Shown one piece after another: positions 38,202 through 45,707 of a DNA stretch of 64,000 nucleotides. The position numbers and the translations under genes are program-made. Below the pieces are notes generated by a model, which worked only from the letters and a program-made list of their open reading frames with translations, was not told the origin of the DNA and did not search any database. Source of the stretch: Hyphomicrobiales bacterium (GTDB taxonomy: Bacteria; Pseudomonadota; Alphaproteobacteria; Rhizobiales; Rhizobiaceae); assembly GCA_900465665.1 (NCBI GenBank), contig UBJO01000016.1:124001-188000 (forward strand), read 5' to 3'. The number at the start of each line of letters is the position of its first letter. Position 1 is the stretch's first letter.

Positions 38202-38348
38202 ATGAACGTAGCACGCAGCCTGAACAACTGGCGCAAGTACCGTCAGACCGTCACCGAACTTGGCCGCATGAGCAACCGCGAACTGAACGATCTCGGCATT
38301 GACCGCGGCGATATTCGCGCCGTAGCCCGCGCTTCGGTAGCGCTCTAA
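38202..38348 (+). CDS. DUF1127 small protein
   Basis: A 48-residue basic protein (MNVARSLNNWRKYRQTVTEL opening) with the DUF1127/YjiS core: LGRMSNRELNDLGIDRGDIR. AAAGGGGATCATC precedes the ATG. DUF1127 proteins are RNA-binding or regulatory in several alphaproteobacteria. In Rhodobacter one such gene (ccaF1) is followed by CCUCCUCCC-motif sRNAs, the same arrangement as here. It ends in a strong terminator. Confidence 0.93.
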   Translation: MNVARSLNNWRKYRQTVTELGRMSNRELNDLGIDRGDIRAVARASVAL

Positions 38349-38373
38349 GCCTTTCGAAAACCCATTCAAATCC

Positions 38374-38413
38374 GGAAACGCCCGCTTGATCGCAGCGGGC
38401 GTTTCCGCGTTTT
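38374..38413 (+). terminator. Intrinsic terminator of DUF1127 gene
   Basis: Perfect 12-bp stem GGAAACGCCCGC / GCGGGCGTTTCC with a 9-nt loop, followed by GCGTTTT. Confidence 0.85.
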
Positions 38414-38526
38414 GGCCCGCGAAACATCTCACATGCACGTCGATTTTTATTCCATGCGTTATGCGCATAGCTGCACTGCACAATGATGCCTAGAAAATGA
38501 ACAGGAATTGGATATAGTCATTTTCA

Positions 38527-38679
38527 ACGAAGCGATGCACCTCCTCCCGCAAAGCTTCGTGGTTCAGGCGCCCCACTCCTCCTCCCAGGGTCGCCTGAGG
38601 AACAGCAGCACTCCTCCTCCCAGCTGTTGTTCGGTTCTTTTCGAAAGCCTGCCGCACCTCCTCCCGCGGCAGGCTTTTT
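38527..38679 (+). ncRNA. Array of four CCTCCTCCC-loop hairpins (cuckoo/CcsR-like sRNA locus)
   Basis: Four consecutive hairpins each expose CCTCCTCCC in the loop. Their spans are 38527-38560 (stem ACGAAGC), 38564-38598 (stem TCAGGCG), 38601-38628 (stem AACAGC) and 38644-38677. The last has a perfect 12-bp stem AAAGCCTGCCGC and TTTTT, so it is also an intrinsic terminator. Stems differ while the loop motif is constant. This is the defining property of the anti-Shine-Dalgarno cuckoo (alpha-r14) and CcsR sRNAs of alphaproteobacteria. A possible RpoH-like promoter is CTAGAA (38490-38495) and TATAGT (38513-38518). It could be one RNA of about 150 nt or several processed RNAs. Any ORF through here is spurious. 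Confidence 0.82.
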
Positions 38680-38826
38680 CGATTCTGGGCCATACTTATC
38701 GACGTGAAACTGACGTTCAACGCGATGAAGCGTTGACACTGTGGTCACACCCGGACCGCTGTATCCCGTCGCCGAACTGTGCGATGAAGCATGAATTCGT
38801 CAATCACGCTTCAACGGTGCCATATC

Positions 38827-39849
38827 ATGAAGAAAATCGGTTTCCTCTCGTTCGGACATTGGACACCGTCGCCGCAATCCGGGACCCGCTCGGCGGGCGA
38901 CGCGCTTCTCCAGTCCATCGATCTTGCGGTCGCTGTCGAAGAGCTTGGGGCCGACGGTGCCTATTTCCGCGCCCACCACTTTGCCCGCCAGCTCGCATCG
39001 CCGTTCCCCTTGCTTGCCGCCATCGGTGCTAAGACCAGCCGTATCGAGATCGGGACCGGCGTCATCGACATGCGCTATGAGAATCCGCTCTACATGGCGG
39101 AGGACGCCGGTGCCGCCGACTTGATCGCAGGCGGGCGTTTGCAGCTTGGCATCAGCCGAGGATCGCCGGAGCAGGTGATCGACGGCTGGCGCTACTTTGG
39201 CTATCAGCCACCCGAGGGCGGCTCTGACGCCGATATCGGCCGCCGCCATGCGGAAGTCCTGCTCGACGTTCTGCGCGGTGAAGGTTTCGCCCAGCCGAAC
39301 CCGCGTCCGATGTTTCCCAATCCGCCCGGCATGCTGCGTCTGGAGCCGCACTCCGAGGGCCTGCGCGAGCGCATCTGGTGGGGCTCGGGCTCGAATGCCA
39401 CCGCCGTCTGGGCGGCCAAGCTCGGGATGAACCTGCAGAGTTCGACGCTGAAGGACGACGAGACCGGCGAGCCTTTCCATGTGCAGCAGGCCGCGCAGAT
39501 CCGCGCTTACCGCGAAGCCTGGAAGGAAGCCGGCCACACGCGTACGCCGCGCGTATCGGTGAGCCGCAGCATCTTCGCGCTGGTGGACGATCGCGACCGT
39601 GCCTATTTCGGCCGCAGCGGGGAAGGCGACGACAAGATCGGCTTTATCGACGAGAAGACGCGGGCGATCTTCGGCCGCAGCTATGCCGCCGAGCCCGATG
39701 CCCTCGTGAAGCAGCTGGCCAAGGATGAGGCAATCGCCGAGGCCGACACCTTGCTGCTGACCGTGCCCAATCAGCTGGGCGTGGACTACAACGCGCATGT
39801 GGTCGAGCAGATCTTGAAGCACGTCGCGCCCGCCCTGGGCTGGCGCTGA
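38827..39849 (+). CDS. Luciferase-like (LLM class) flavin-dependent monooxygenase
   Basis: A 340-residue F420/FMN-type oxidoreductase of the bacterial luciferase superfamily (TIM barrel). GADGAYFRAHHFARQLASPF and RIEIGTGVIDMRYENPLYMA are typical alkanal monooxygenase-like segments. The ATG at 38827 gives the family N-terminus (MKKIGFLSFGHW). Substrate unknown. A monocistronic gene, ended by a strong terminator. Confidence 0.9.
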   Translation: MKKIGFLSFGHWTPSPQSGTRSAGDALLQSIDLAVAVEELGADGAYFRAHHFARQLASPFPLLAAIGAKTSRIEIGTGVIDMRYENPLYMAEDAGAADLIAGGRLQLGISRGSPEQVIDGWRYFGYQPPEGGSDADIGRRHAEVLLDVLRGEGFAQPNPRPMFPNPPGMLRLEPHSEGLRERIWWGSGSNATAVWAAKLGMNLQSSTLKDDETGEPFHVQQAAQIRAYREAWKEAGHTRTPRVSVSRSIFALVDDRDRAYFGRSGEGDDKIGFIDEKTRAIFGRSYAAEPDALVKQLAKDEAIAEADTLLLTVPNQLGVDYNAHVVEQILKHVAPALGWR

Positions 39850-39882
39850 ACCACTTCGGCCCAACAGCTACCGCTAACAGAG

Positions 39883-39913
39883 ATGCCGGACCTCCAGGAG
39901 GCCCGGCATTTTT
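39883..39913 (+). terminator. Intrinsic terminator
   Basis: ATGCCGGACCTCC / GGAGGCCCGGCAT stem (one mismatch) followed by TTTTT, 34 bp after the monooxygenase stop. Confidence 0.85.
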
Positions 39914-39934
39914 CTTTGCGTCAATAAGGCCGGA

Positions 39935-42097
39935 TCACTCGGCCGCCGCCGGCGGAGTGGCGCCACCGCCAAGTTGCAGCAGCGGAACCTTCGGCGAGAA
40001 GAAGCGCGGCTTGTGGAACTTGCGCGGTGCTTGGCGCCCATTCAGCGTATAGGGCTCGATGTCGCCGACCAGAACGGCCGGCCGTGCGAACATGCGTTGC
40101 ATCAGCCCCTGAACGGCGAGCACAGGATAGGCGCGCGCCGGCATCACCTCCGGCATCTCGCTGAACATGCGCTGCACCATCTTGCGCCTGATATCCTCGG
40201 CGCCCTTCTTGATCTCGTAATCGTCGCGCCGGTCTCTGATGGCGACGATCGCGAGCGACAGGCCCGAATTCGCCCGGTCCATGCTGGTGATCTGCCCGGC
40301 GACGTCGAAATTGTCGAAAGGCGCGAAGATCAGGATGTCGCCGAGCCGCATCTGGCTGAGCGCATTCTCCTCGCGCATCGTGATCTTGGCCGTATCGACC
40401 GAGATCGTATCGATCATGCAAATAGCTGCCCGCCCACCGCTGGCGACTTGTCCTTCGCGCGCAAGCGCAAGCTCAAGCTTTTCGAGGGGCGGGCGGGGAA
40501 GTTCGATGCAGACGAGCATCGACACAAAGGCGTAGACCATGACCACCATGCCCCAGGCGACGCTGAAGCCGTCGAGGTCGTTATAGGTGCTGAGCAGAGG
40601 CCCGTTGAGCATGCCGACGAAGGTCAGCACGATAATGGCGAAGAAGGTCGCGGCGATCGGGTAGAGCACCTCCACGCGCCCGCGATCTTCGCCCTTGGCG
40701 GTGACCTTGAAGGGGCGGCCGAAGGGGTGGAAGAGGGCGTGGATGAGGGCGATGGTGATCGGGATGGCCGAAACCATCTGCGACACCTCGGTGAATAGCG
40801 GCAGGCTGCGCCGCCCGGAAACCCAGGAATGGAACGTCCACATGCCGGCAACCATCGGCAGCGCATAGAGAAAGAATGCCTCCGGCTCCATCAGAATGGC
40901 GGGCAGGCCGAGGAAGTAGAAGAGCAGGGGGGCGGCCATCAGCAGCAGGATGAAAGGTCGGCAGAACCAGAAGAGCAGGCCGTGGAAATAGTGCAACCGC
41001 TGCATCAACGTGTAGCCGCGACCGAGAAATGGGCCATCCTTCAGGAGCGCGACCTGGATCGTGCCCAGGCACCAGCGGCAGCGCTGGGTGATATATCCCG
41101 AGAGGCTTTCGGCCGAGAGGCCAACGCTGAGGCGTTCATTGAGCCAGCGCGTCTTCAGGCCCTTCTGCATCAGGCGATAGGTGAGGTGGATATCCTCCGT
41201 CACCGTTTCCTGCGGCATGCCACCGATCAGATCGAGCGCATCACGGCGCACGATGCACGACGTGCCGACGCAGAAGGCAGCGCCCCATCCGTCCTTGGAG
41301 GGCTGCATGACGTCGAAGAAGATGCGCTGGTCGTCGACCCACGCCTTCGAGGCCAGCAGATTATGCTGCACGGGGTCGGCGTTGTAATAGAACTGCGGTG
41401 TCTGGATGAGGCCGATTTCGGTGTCGATGAACTGGCCCACCGTTCGTTTCAGAATGCCGCGCTGTGGCGCGAAGTCGGCATCGAGAATAAGGATGAAGGG
41501 CGCGTTGGTGTCCTCGGCCGAGCGTCTCACCGCATTGTTGATGTTGCCGCCCTTGGCGCCGACATTGTCGTTGCGGCGCAGATAGCGCACGCCGACCTCG
41601 TTACAGTAATCCTCAAGCCAGTCGCGGCGCCCGTCATCCAGCACCCAGACCGTGAAATTGCTGTAGTCGATCGCCTTGGCGGCAAGGATGGTGCGCTCAA
41701 GAATGGAGAGCTCTTCGTTGTAGGTGCAGATGAAGACATCGACGGCCGGGTGGCGCGAATGTTGCGCTATGAGCGCCTCGCTGGCGTCGGCGGCGCCGCT
41801 GTGGTCGGTCCGCTTGAAGAAGAAGACGATCGACAGCACGGTATAGAAGATGACGACCACTTCAAAGCCGAGATAGAAGCGCGGCCAGATGGCGTAGGGG
41901 CTCCACTCGAAATCGGGCAGGGTCTTTGTGATGCGGAAATAGAGATAGTTCAGTAGCATGACGACCAGGATCGTGCCGAAGATGACGCGGTCCTTGCCGC
42001 GATTGGCGTCGAGCAACCAGGCGCAGCCCACGATCAGCGCGATCGCCAGCAGAGAGAAGAGAATCGAGTCCGACAAGGTGACTACTTCGGGGGACAT
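39935..42097 (-). CDS. Processive beta-glucan synthase (family GT2, BcsA/BgsA-like)
   Basis: A 720-residue membrane glycosyltransferase. N-terminal helices are at 10-95. The GT2 domain has all catalytic motifs: Asp-Asp 154-155 (VLDDG), DAD 206-208, TED 300-302 and QRCRW 338-342. Further membrane helices follow, then a soluble C-terminal domain (from about 545) in the position of the PilZ domain of BcsA but without a clear RxxxR...DxSxxG motif. That combination recalls BgsA, the c-di-GMP-responsive mixed-linkage glucan synthase of Sinorhizobium, and curdlan synthase CrdS. No bcsB/bcsC/bcsZ is present, so ordinary cellulose export is unlikely. It overlaps the upstream gene by 16 nt. Confidence 0.9.
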   Translation of the reverse strand: MSPEVVTLSDSILFSLLAIALIVGCAWLLDANRGKDRVIFGTILVVMLLNYLYFRITKTLPDFEWSPYAIWPRFYLGFEVVVIFYTVLSIVFFFKRTDHSGAADASEALIAQHSRHPAVDVFICTYNEELSILERTILAAKAIDYSNFTVWVLDDGRRDWLEDYCNEVGVRYLRRNDNVGAKGGNINNAVRRSAEDTNAPFILILDADFAPQRGILKRTVGQFIDTEIGLIQTPQFYYNADPVQHNLLASKAWVDDQRIFFDVMQPSKDGWGAAFCVGTSCIVRRDALDLIGGMPQETVTEDIHLTYRLMQKGLKTRWLNERLSVGLSAESLSGYITQRCRWCLGTIQVALLKDGPFLGRGYTLMQRLHYFHGLLFWFCRPFILLLMAAPLLFYFLGLPAILMEPEAFFLYALPMVAGMWTFHSWVSGRRSLPLFTEVSQMVSAIPITIALIHALFHPFGRPFKVTAKGEDRGRVEVLYPIAATFFAIIVLTFVGMLNGPLLSTYNDLDGFSVAWGMVVMVYAFVSMLVCIELPRPPLEKLELALAREGQVASGGRAAICMIDTISVDTAKITMREENALSQMRLGDILIFAPFDNFDVAGQITSMDRANSGLSLAIVAIRDRRDDYEIKKGAEDIRRKMVQRMFSEMPEVMPARAYPVLAVQGLMQRMFARPAVLVGDIEPYTLNGRQAPRKFHKPRFFSPKVPLLQLGGGATPPAAAE

Positions 42098-43404
42098 GGA
42101 CTATCCTTGCTGCTGGCCTTCGCCTGGCCTTTCAGGCCAACGAAGGGGTTGATATCGAGAGCGGCAAGAACGGCCCAGCCGGTCGCGCCGATATGCGGCA
42201 GTCGGTAGTATTTGAAGTCGCCCGGCGCCGAGTTCGGCCCGACCTGCAGACCCGTCGTCAGCTGTTCGTTTTCCGTGGCGTAGACGAGGCCGCCGGGTTC
42301 GCGCTGTTTGGCGATGGTGGCAAAAAGCGGCTCGGCCTTCTCGGGGTGGCCGGTCTCGCGGAGCACGAGCGCCGCCTGCGCCGTGCCTTCCAGCCAGACG
42401 CCATCGCGGTCGTTGTTGAAGTCGTAGCCGCCCTCCACCCCGTGGTTCAGGTCGGTCCATTCCATCACGCGATCGGCCTTGGACTTGAAGTCCGGAACCG
42501 CGATCAGCGGCCAGAGTTCGGCGTCCAAGCCCGACATGCCGACATTCGGTGCATTGCTGTCAGGCACGCTGCCGATATAGAAGCGGCCTTCCGGCTCGTT
42601 CCACATGGCTTTGAGAAACTGCAGCGCGCTGTCGCCCTGGTGCGTCCAGTCGCCACCCGCATCCAGCCGGGCGAGCCAGCTGTCGGCGGCGTAGACGTCG
42701 AGGTTATGCTCCGTCGACTTCCAGGTCATCCGCTCCGGCGTCGGCTCATGACCGAAAAAGCCGCCGAAATAGCCGTCATTCTTCGGGTCGGCCGTGTTGC
42801 GGTGAATCCAGTCCATGATCTTGCGGGCGGAGTCGAGATAGGCCTGCTGGTTGGTCTCCTCATAGGCCATCAGGAGGGCAAGCGCGCCCCAGGCCGTGCT
42901 GCCGGTGGCGGTGCCGACCTGATAACCGTCCTCGATCCAGGAATTGCTTGCCGTGCTCCAATAGCCGGGAAGCAGCATGCCTTCCTTGCCCGGAATGACG
43001 GCGCCGGAGCGATAGGCGTTGCGCAGGCGGCCGTCGTGGTAGTGGCGGTCGGTTTCAAGCGCGACCACCAGCGCATCGGCAACGCGGCGGGCTTCCGCCG
43101 TGCGCTGGCAGCCGTAAAGCGCCATCATCGCAAGCGCATTGTCGTAGGTGAAGCCGGTATTCTCCAGCGAAGGATGCAGCGCCGAGCCGCCATTGGCCGG
43201 CTCGAAGCTGCGAAAGACGAAGGGCTGCTCGGGCTCGCCCGTCATCTTGGCGGCCAGCGCGTCGCACATCGAGCAGGCGAGCTGCTTGTTGCCTGTGTCA
43301 TCGGCTCGCGCGGTGCCGATTACTGCCGCAAACAATAAGGCGGCCAGGAGTGATGCGACCACCGCGCGCCAAACCTCACCCATTGACGAGTTCATGCCCT
43401 TCAT
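42082..43404 (-). CDS. Secreted (alpha/alpha)6-barrel-like protein in glucan operon
   Basis: A 440-residue protein with a signal peptide (residues about 10-34, ending ARA/D). It shows repeated helix-loop-helix units (LENTGFTYDNALAMMALYG, GSTAWGALALLMAYEETNQQAYLDSA, IGATGWAVLAALDINPF) of the six-hairpin glycosidase fold. Cysteines in LACSMCDAL may be structural. The fold suggests glucan binding, trimming or lysis in the periplasm. It lies between the membrane-fusion gene (gap 43 nt) and the synthase (16-nt overlap), so it acts with them. It is not a BcsZ (GH8) by visible motif; specificity is unknown. Confidence 0.75.
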   Translation of the reverse strand: MKGMNSSMGEVWRAVVASLLAALLFAAVIGTARADDTGNKQLACSMCDALAAKMTGEPEQPFVFRSFEPANGGSALHPSLENTGFTYDNALAMMALYGCQRTAEARRVADALVVALETDRHYHDGRLRNAYRSGAVIPGKEGMLLPGYWSTASNSWIEDGYQVGTATGSTAWGALALLMAYEETNQQAYLDSARKIMDWIHRNTADPKNDGYFGGFFGHEPTPERMTWKSTEHNLDVYAADSWLARLDAGGDWTHQGDSALQFLKAMWNEPEGRFYIGSVPDSNAPNVGMSGLDAELWPLIAVPDFKSKADRVMEWTDLNHGVEGGYDFNNDRDGVWLEGTAQAALVLRETGHPEKAEPLFATIAKQREPGGLVYATENEQLTTGLQVGPNSAPGDFKYYRLPHIGATGWAVLAALDINPFVGLKGQAKASSKDSPCPPK

Positions 43405-43447
43405 TTTCGCCCCTCGCGGTACGCAGATAAACGTTCAGCTTGGCTCT

Positions 43448-44857
43448 TCAGGGTGTCGCAGTCTTAGTAGTCGGCAGTCGCGGACCGGTGCCCTTGTCCA
43501 GCGATGTGGATGCCGAGAGAATGCTCGCCGGCGATGTCAGCCCGGCAACGACGGCCATCGAGTACCGCGCGATACGCGACGTGATGGTCTCGCCGAGAGA
43601 GACGATGACATCCTCGCCGACGTGGCATCCGAAGAACTTGTCGTTGTTCTGCTGGGCAACACTACCGTCCTGGGCGGTTGGCTCGTCGATCTTGACGAGG
43701 ACATAGACCTCATGTCCCTCGGCCTCCGGGAATTTCGCGAAATAGCGGTTCTCGGGGCCGGAGTTGAAGTATCGGACGATTTTATAGATGTGGCCGCTGC
43801 GCTTGACGCCCAGGCTACGGAAGTTGACCATCGCCGGCGTGCCGATCTCGAGCGCGGTAACGTCACGGCTTCGATAGACTGCCGCGGCGAAGGCCTCGGT
43901 GCAGTCAAGCGACTTGGCGACAGGCTGGCCCTGCATTACGAAGTCGCCGAAGGATGCATCGACGCTGACGATCTGGCCGTGGCGTTCGGCGGTGACTTCG
44001 GCCGCGCCGGTCTTGCCGAGGCGACCTTCTTCGCGCGAGATCAGGTTTTCGACCTGCTGTTTGCGCTCCGTCATCTGGTTGATTTCGATATTGTCCTCGG
44101 CGATGTCGCCGGCGAGCTTCGTGCGCTGCATCTCGAGCGTCAGCAGGTTCGCGGCAACGGTACCGCCGGTATAAATATCGCGGCCGACAAGCGATTGTAC
44201 AATCTCGTTGCGGCGCAGCTCGCCCTTGGCGGAATCAAGTTCGGCCTGAGCTGCATTGCGCTTCTGGCGCTGCGGCTCAAGGCTCGTGTCCGAGATCAGG
44301 CCCTTTTTCAGCAGTGTCTGCTGGCGCTGCAGCAGCGCATCCTGCTCGGCGAGGCGGGCCTGATAGTTCTGCACATTGAATTCGGAATTGACGATGACCG
44401 CCGATAGCTCGCTCAGCACGCCGGCCTTGACGCTGTCGATCTGCGTCTTGACCTTGTTCAGCTGTTCTGTGCGCTCGGCAGCCACGCTCGTCGTGTTGTT
44501 GAGCTTTTCGGTCAAATCCAGCTTCTCGAGCCTGAGCCCGGTCAGCGATGTCTGGTCCTGGTTGGGGTTCGAAACCGTCGCCATGACGTCGCCGAGATTG
44601 ACGACTTGGCCGACCTGTAGCGAAATCTTATCGACCCTGCCGTAGATGGGCGAGGCGATCATCTGCACCGGTGCGTTGATCACCGCCCGTGTCGAGACGA
44701 TGAAGAACTGGTTCGGTATCATCGCCATCGCGATGATGAAGATCAGCATAAATGCGAACGCATAACCCAGGATACGCGATACAGATAGTATCTTACGGTC
44801 CCTCGGATCGATACTCGTGGTTGCGGCCTTCATCTTCTTCAATCCTGACATCATCAT
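43448..44857 (-). CDS. HlyD-like membrane-fusion protein of glucan operon
   Basis: A 469-residue protein with one N-terminal membrane helix (about 30-50, ILGYAFAFMLIFIIAMAMI). A lipoyl-like half (GRVDKISLQVGQVVNLGDV) follows, then a long coiled coil (about 125-285) and the second lipoyl half (HGQIVSVDASFGDFVMQGQP). The order and size match BgsB, partner of the Sinorhizobium mixed-linkage glucan synthase. It should bridge the periplasm for glucan export. First gene of the three-gene operon; three consecutive ATGs make the exact start uncertain by two codons. Confidence 0.87.
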   Translation of the reverse strand: MMMSGLKKMKAATTSIDPRDRKILSVSRILGYAFAFMLIFIIAMAMIPNQFFIVSTRAVINAPVQMIASPIYGRVDKISLQVGQVVNLGDVMATVSNPNQDQTSLTGLRLEKLDLTEKLNNTTSVAAERTEQLNKVKTQIDSVKAGVLSELSAVIVNSEFNVQNYQARLAEQDALLQRQQTLLKKGLISDTSLEPQRQKRNAAQAELDSAKGELRRNEIVQSLVGRDIYTGGTVAANLLTLEMQRTKLAGDIAEDNIEINQMTERKQQVENLISREEGRLGKTGAAEVTAERHGQIVSVDASFGDFVMQGQPVAKSLDCTEAFAAAVYRSRDVTALEIGTPAMVNFRSLGVKRSGHIYKIVRYFNSGPENRYFAKFPEAEGHEVYVLVKIDEPTAQDGSVAQQNNDKFFGCHVGEDVIVSLGETITSRIARYSMAVVAGLTSPASILSASTSLDKGTGPRLPTTKTATP

Positions 44858-45094
44858 GCTGCAGGTAACTTGAAGGGCGTTTCCGGGGTGGTGTTTTTTA
44901 TTTGTAATGTCTTTTATAGCAGTCCAAATATTCAGGCAAATAAAATGTGTGCAGTCAAAATGATGTATTGACTGAAATTTTCTATTTGATTCGCTTGCTG
45001 TTGCATTAATGACAGCAATAGTTGAAGAACGTATTCGATATTGGCCGCTTTGTTCTCATTATTTGTGACGGTTTTATATCATTTCTTCTTGAGG
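44858..45094. other. AT-rich promoter region of glucan operon
   Basis: About 240 bp markedly richer in A and T than its surroundings, upstream of the glucan operon and downstream of the MarR gene. It probably holds the operon promoter and regulator sites. I see no ORF with coding character. Confidence 0.5.
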
Positions 45095-45556
45095 TCAATC
45101 TGTAGTAGAATTTTCGCCACTCGCCCGTACGATGGCATCGAGAACGCGGTAGGCCGCCTCGATGTCAGCGTTGTCGATGTTCCGAAGCACCTTTTCTCGC
45201 AATGACGTCACGACGAGCTCGATGCGATCGGCCAGCTCCTGTCCCTCTCGGGTGAGCCATATGGTTTTGGCGCGCCTGTCGGCGGGATCGTCCCTGCGCT
45301 CGATATGGCCGCTGGCTGTCAGCTCATCCAGCAGGCGGACCAGTGATTGGCTGGCGAGCCCCAGGCTCTCGGCAAGCTGCACTTGGCGCACGCCGCCACC
45401 CGAGCGGCTGACCAGAATGAGCAGATTGGCGCGCGATGCGGAAATTCCGTCTTCGGCCAACGCCTTCTCCGCCATCCGTTTCCAGATGCTTCCTGCCTGC
45501 AGCAGGCTGGATGTGATCGCCGCCCTGCGGCTCAAGGTTTTTGTGTGCCTCGTCAT
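45095..45556 (-). CDS. MarR-family transcriptional regulator
   Basis: A 153-residue winged-helix repressor. The recognition helix region LAESLGLASQSLVRLLDEL and wing RRDDPADRRAKTIWLT are textbook MarR. It is divergent from the FUSC exporter gene. The spacer holds a near-perfect palindrome that is its likely operator. Ligands of such regulators are usually phenolic or other aromatic acids, which would fit an aromatic-acid exporter. Confidence 0.93.
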   Translation of the reverse strand: MTRHTKTLSRRAAITSSLLQAGSIWKRMAEKALAEDGISASRANLLILVSRSGGGVRQVQLAESLGLASQSLVRLLDELTASGHIERRDDPADRRAKTIWLTREGQELADRIELVVTSLREKVLRNIDNADIEAAYRVLDAIVRASGENSTTD

Positions 45557-45640
45557 CCTGCCTGTCCTCCCCGCGCCGATCTTCGTTGGAAGAGCGCTAA
45601 AGGCGCGCGGTCGCGCAGTAAAGCATATTGTTTTATTTTA

Positions 45641-45654
45641 ATTCGTATGCGAAT
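45641..45654. promoter_or_regulatory. Candidate MarR operator
   Basis: ATTCGTATGCGAAT is a palindrome with 12 of 14 positions symmetric, 54 bp before the FUSC start and 85 bp before the MarR start. Size and AT-rich ends fit MarR sites. Confidence 0.55.
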
Positions 45655-45707
45655 AGTACGCAAGCGATCTAATTCATGGCGAGCGGCTGCGCTCCCTCCG
45701 GTTTTTC

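Noticed and set aside
38527..38679. Repeated CCTCCTCCC units as a CRISPR-like or direct-repeat array
   Set aside because: The shared unit is only 9 bp, spacing is irregular, and each copy sits inside a different inverted repeat, which fits RNA hairpins rather than CRISPR.
38490..38720. Minus-strand 76-codon frame, and a plus-strand 174-codon frame (38508-39032), through the hairpin array
   Set aside because: The region is explained by four structured hairpins with a constant loop motif and a terminator. Neither frame has protein-like composition.
39935..42097. Ordinary cellulose synthase operon (bcsABZC)
   Set aside because: No bcsB, bcsZ or bcsC neighbours. The partners are an HlyD-like fusion protein and a barrel-like protein, closer to the bgs/curdlan type.
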